Below are positions 62,041-64,000 of a stretch of 64,000 nt of DNA, piece by piece. The notes below the pieces were generated by a model, which saw nothing but the letters and a program-made list of their open reading frames with translations, made no database searches and had not been told where the DNA came from. Where the stretch lies: assembly GCA_034509425.1 (NCBI GenBank), contig JAVTVJ010000344.1:603872-667871 (forward strand). Direction: 5' to 3'. The translations under genes were made by a program, and so were the position numbers. Within the stretch, counting starts at the first letter, position 1; every line of letters begins with the position of its first letter. This stretch comes from Eopsaltria australis. Its lineage: Eukaryota > Chordata > Aves > Passeriformes > Petroicidae.

Positions 62041-64000
62041 TGCTGTCAACTATGTTAAAAAGTTTTGAGGTTTGATAGTAGAAGCTTAAAATAAAACCCA
62101 ACCTTTCTTATTTTCTCTTTTGAAAGAATATTTTCCCCTCTGTTTCTAGGAGAATCATTTGGGATTTGGCATTACTCTCTGTGATATAAACCCTGTTCTA
62201 CAGGCTATTTATGTAAGTGTTTTCATAAATTGCTCAATTATGTCCATTAGGTCCTGAATACAAAACTAAAATATGTAAGTGCCTTAAGTGCAGCGAGAGG
62301 AAATTTCCAAGTCCTCGTGAGTTACCTATAAAGCTTCACCCAAGCACTTAGGTGCCTATAAGGGTATAGGCTTCTTTGAGTCTGGTTGGCTTTTATCTCT
62401 TTTTCTGAAACATTTTTTCTTACCCTGCTGTATGATTCTTTAATGCAGGATGAGTAAGCAATCCCTATAGCCAGGACTAGAAACCTAGGGTGCTCATATC
62501 TTACAGAAAAGTCTCCTCAGACAAACAGATCTCTCTGTATTCTCAGCCTTTATGATTCCCTGAAAACTGGATTGCCCCTGTTTTTTAAATTCTCCAGAAG
62601 AGATGGAAGGTGCCTCCCATTCATGTAGGCCACAGAATAATGTTAGGCACCTTTCTAGGAGGCAAGAAACATGTTTTGAAAGGCTTCAGGATGAAGGAAT
62701 TCTAGAAGCCACAATTTTTGCTTCGTAGTACCTCAGCCACTACAACTGCTCCTGCCATCTTTTAAGTGCAAAAGTGGAACACTTCCATTTCCAGCCATTC
62801 CTGTACCCTTCCTGTTTCCAGAAGGATCAGCATGAGAAGCTTTGCCTGTGAATATAAGTGTTGTGCAGCCTCTCTAGAATAGGGGAATAAGATAAACCTT
62901 GATAACTTCCCTGTGAGCTGTACTTCATGTATTTCCACGCATTAAAAACCATGTTAACAGACTGCACACTATGGTTCTGACTTTTCTCATTTGTTGTATG
63001 GGGTGTGTGGATGGCTTGATTTTATGACTTCTTGGAGTGAGAATTAAAGGGGGAAAATGGAAGGACATGCATTTCATTGATAAGTCTTTTGTGAATCTGG
63101 ACCTTGATATTTCAAGACAATGTATACAGCCCAGACAAGAAGGTCATATTTCTCCTGTTTTTGACAGGGCCATAAGAAACTAAAGTTAAAAGTTGTTTTA
63201 CCATAAAATAAATATAGACATGAATATTCTGATTAAAAGGATAATTACCACATCATTCTAGCTGTTTAGAAGTCATCTTAAAACTAATAACTTGATTATT
63301 AAATATATAATGGTGTAGAAAAAGTGTTTGTGTAAATAAAATAGCACAGTACAAATAACTATAAGTTAGAGCCTGGAAATGAAAAACTAAAATTATAGAC
63401 AGCAAACTCTATAAAACACAGGCAGTAAATTTGGTTTACCACTATTATTGTCAGGGTAATGTAACAAACGGATGATTTAATATAATTTGGTTAGCTAATT
63501 TTAACAGGCTTGGCTACAAGTGCTAACTTCTTTTTATATTTGATTTTTACTGTGCTTGCTTAGCCCAACTTGCACAATGAAAGCTCAGATCTGCACACAA
63601 GTACAGCTAGCGAGATTCTGTTAGCAGAATATCATATAGTCCCAAATCAAAGAAATTATATTTCTGCTACCTCCCCAAAAAAAGTATTTGAGCTTGACTT
63701 ATGTTTTTGCAGTTTATAGAAATTATTGAAAGCCACTGAATTACTGAGGGCTTAGAATCAAAATGTCATGCAAACCTATGCATCTATGACATGCTGCTAC
63801 GCAAGAAGATATATCAACCAATTAGCTGAGTCAGCAGCTGCTGTTAGATGCAATTTTTAAGTTTCCCTGTGGTAAAAACCCCCCAAACCCAACAACAACA
63901 ACAAAGTAGCCCTCTTTCTGATTAAGTACTACACCTGCATCATTTTTAAGTCAAATTACAAGTCAGTACACTATCTCAAAAATATGAGCTAGGAAAGAAA
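62041..64000. other. AT-rich unique noncoding DNA
   Basis: No repeat family or gene is recognised. A short (CAA)n run lies near 63888-63904. The window ends inside this unique sequence. Confidence 0.5.

Noticed and set aside
1..64000. tRNA, rRNA, CRISPR arrays, bacterial or phage genes
   Set aside because: No tRNA B-box with a cloverleaf, no rRNA-like stretch, and no regularly spaced direct repeats were seen. The repeat content is that of a bird nuclear genome.

Overview
This window looks like a gene-poor stretch of a bird nuclear genome. The strongest sign is the set of recognisable interspersed repeats. There are at least eight fragments of the CR1 family of LINE retrotransposons, the dominant avian non-LTR element, on both strands. 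There are also LTRs of endogenous retroviruses, including one family common in bird genomes (26200-26550). The background is AT-rich, with long poly-A/T runs and AT microsatellites. It has no operons or bacterial-type coding density. A songbird or other neoavian bird is my best guess, but the species cannot be named from this sequence.

No protein-coding gene can be established. Almost every longer open frame lies inside a repeat or is short, overlapped by other frames and unrecognised. A few exon-like segments with good splice sites (28020-28130, 30730-30872, 21450-21475) are recorded as weak candidates. The window is either intergenic or the inside of a very large intron.

Layout. 1-3612 is unique AT-rich DNA. 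3613-4244 is a solo LTR with an exact 6-bp target-site duplication. 4245-10124 is unique, with a purine-rich tract near 8.7 kb. 10125-10835 is a CR1 on the minus strand. 10836-13995 is unique with an A/C-rich tract. 13996-15656 is a 1.65-kb LTR-type element with a 5-bp duplication and the main CpG-rich patch of the window. 15657-26199 is unique, with an AT microsatellite and a homeodomain/POU-motif cluster. 26200-26550 is an old LTR fragment. 26551-32027 is unique with homopolymers and the exon-like candidates. 32028-32910 is an LTR scrap plus an old CR1. 32911-44500 is an 11.6-kb stretch with no recognised repeat. 44501-46840 holds three same-direction CR1 pieces and a TA microsatellite. 46841-51540 is unique. 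51541-52065 is an old CR1. 52066-57345 is unique. 57346-57950 is a very old plus-strand CR1-like remnant. 58647-62040 is a compound minus-strand CR1 block with an LTR inserted inside one copy. 62041-64000 is unique.

None of the CR1 copies can be active: all carry stops, frameshifts or deletions, and where the reverse-transcriptase core is visible its catalytic aspartates are altered. I found no gene cassette or novel system. The best leads are the LTRs with intact duplications, the nested LTR-in-CR1, and the short exon-like and motif-cluster candidates. These need comparison with other bird genomes or RNA data.
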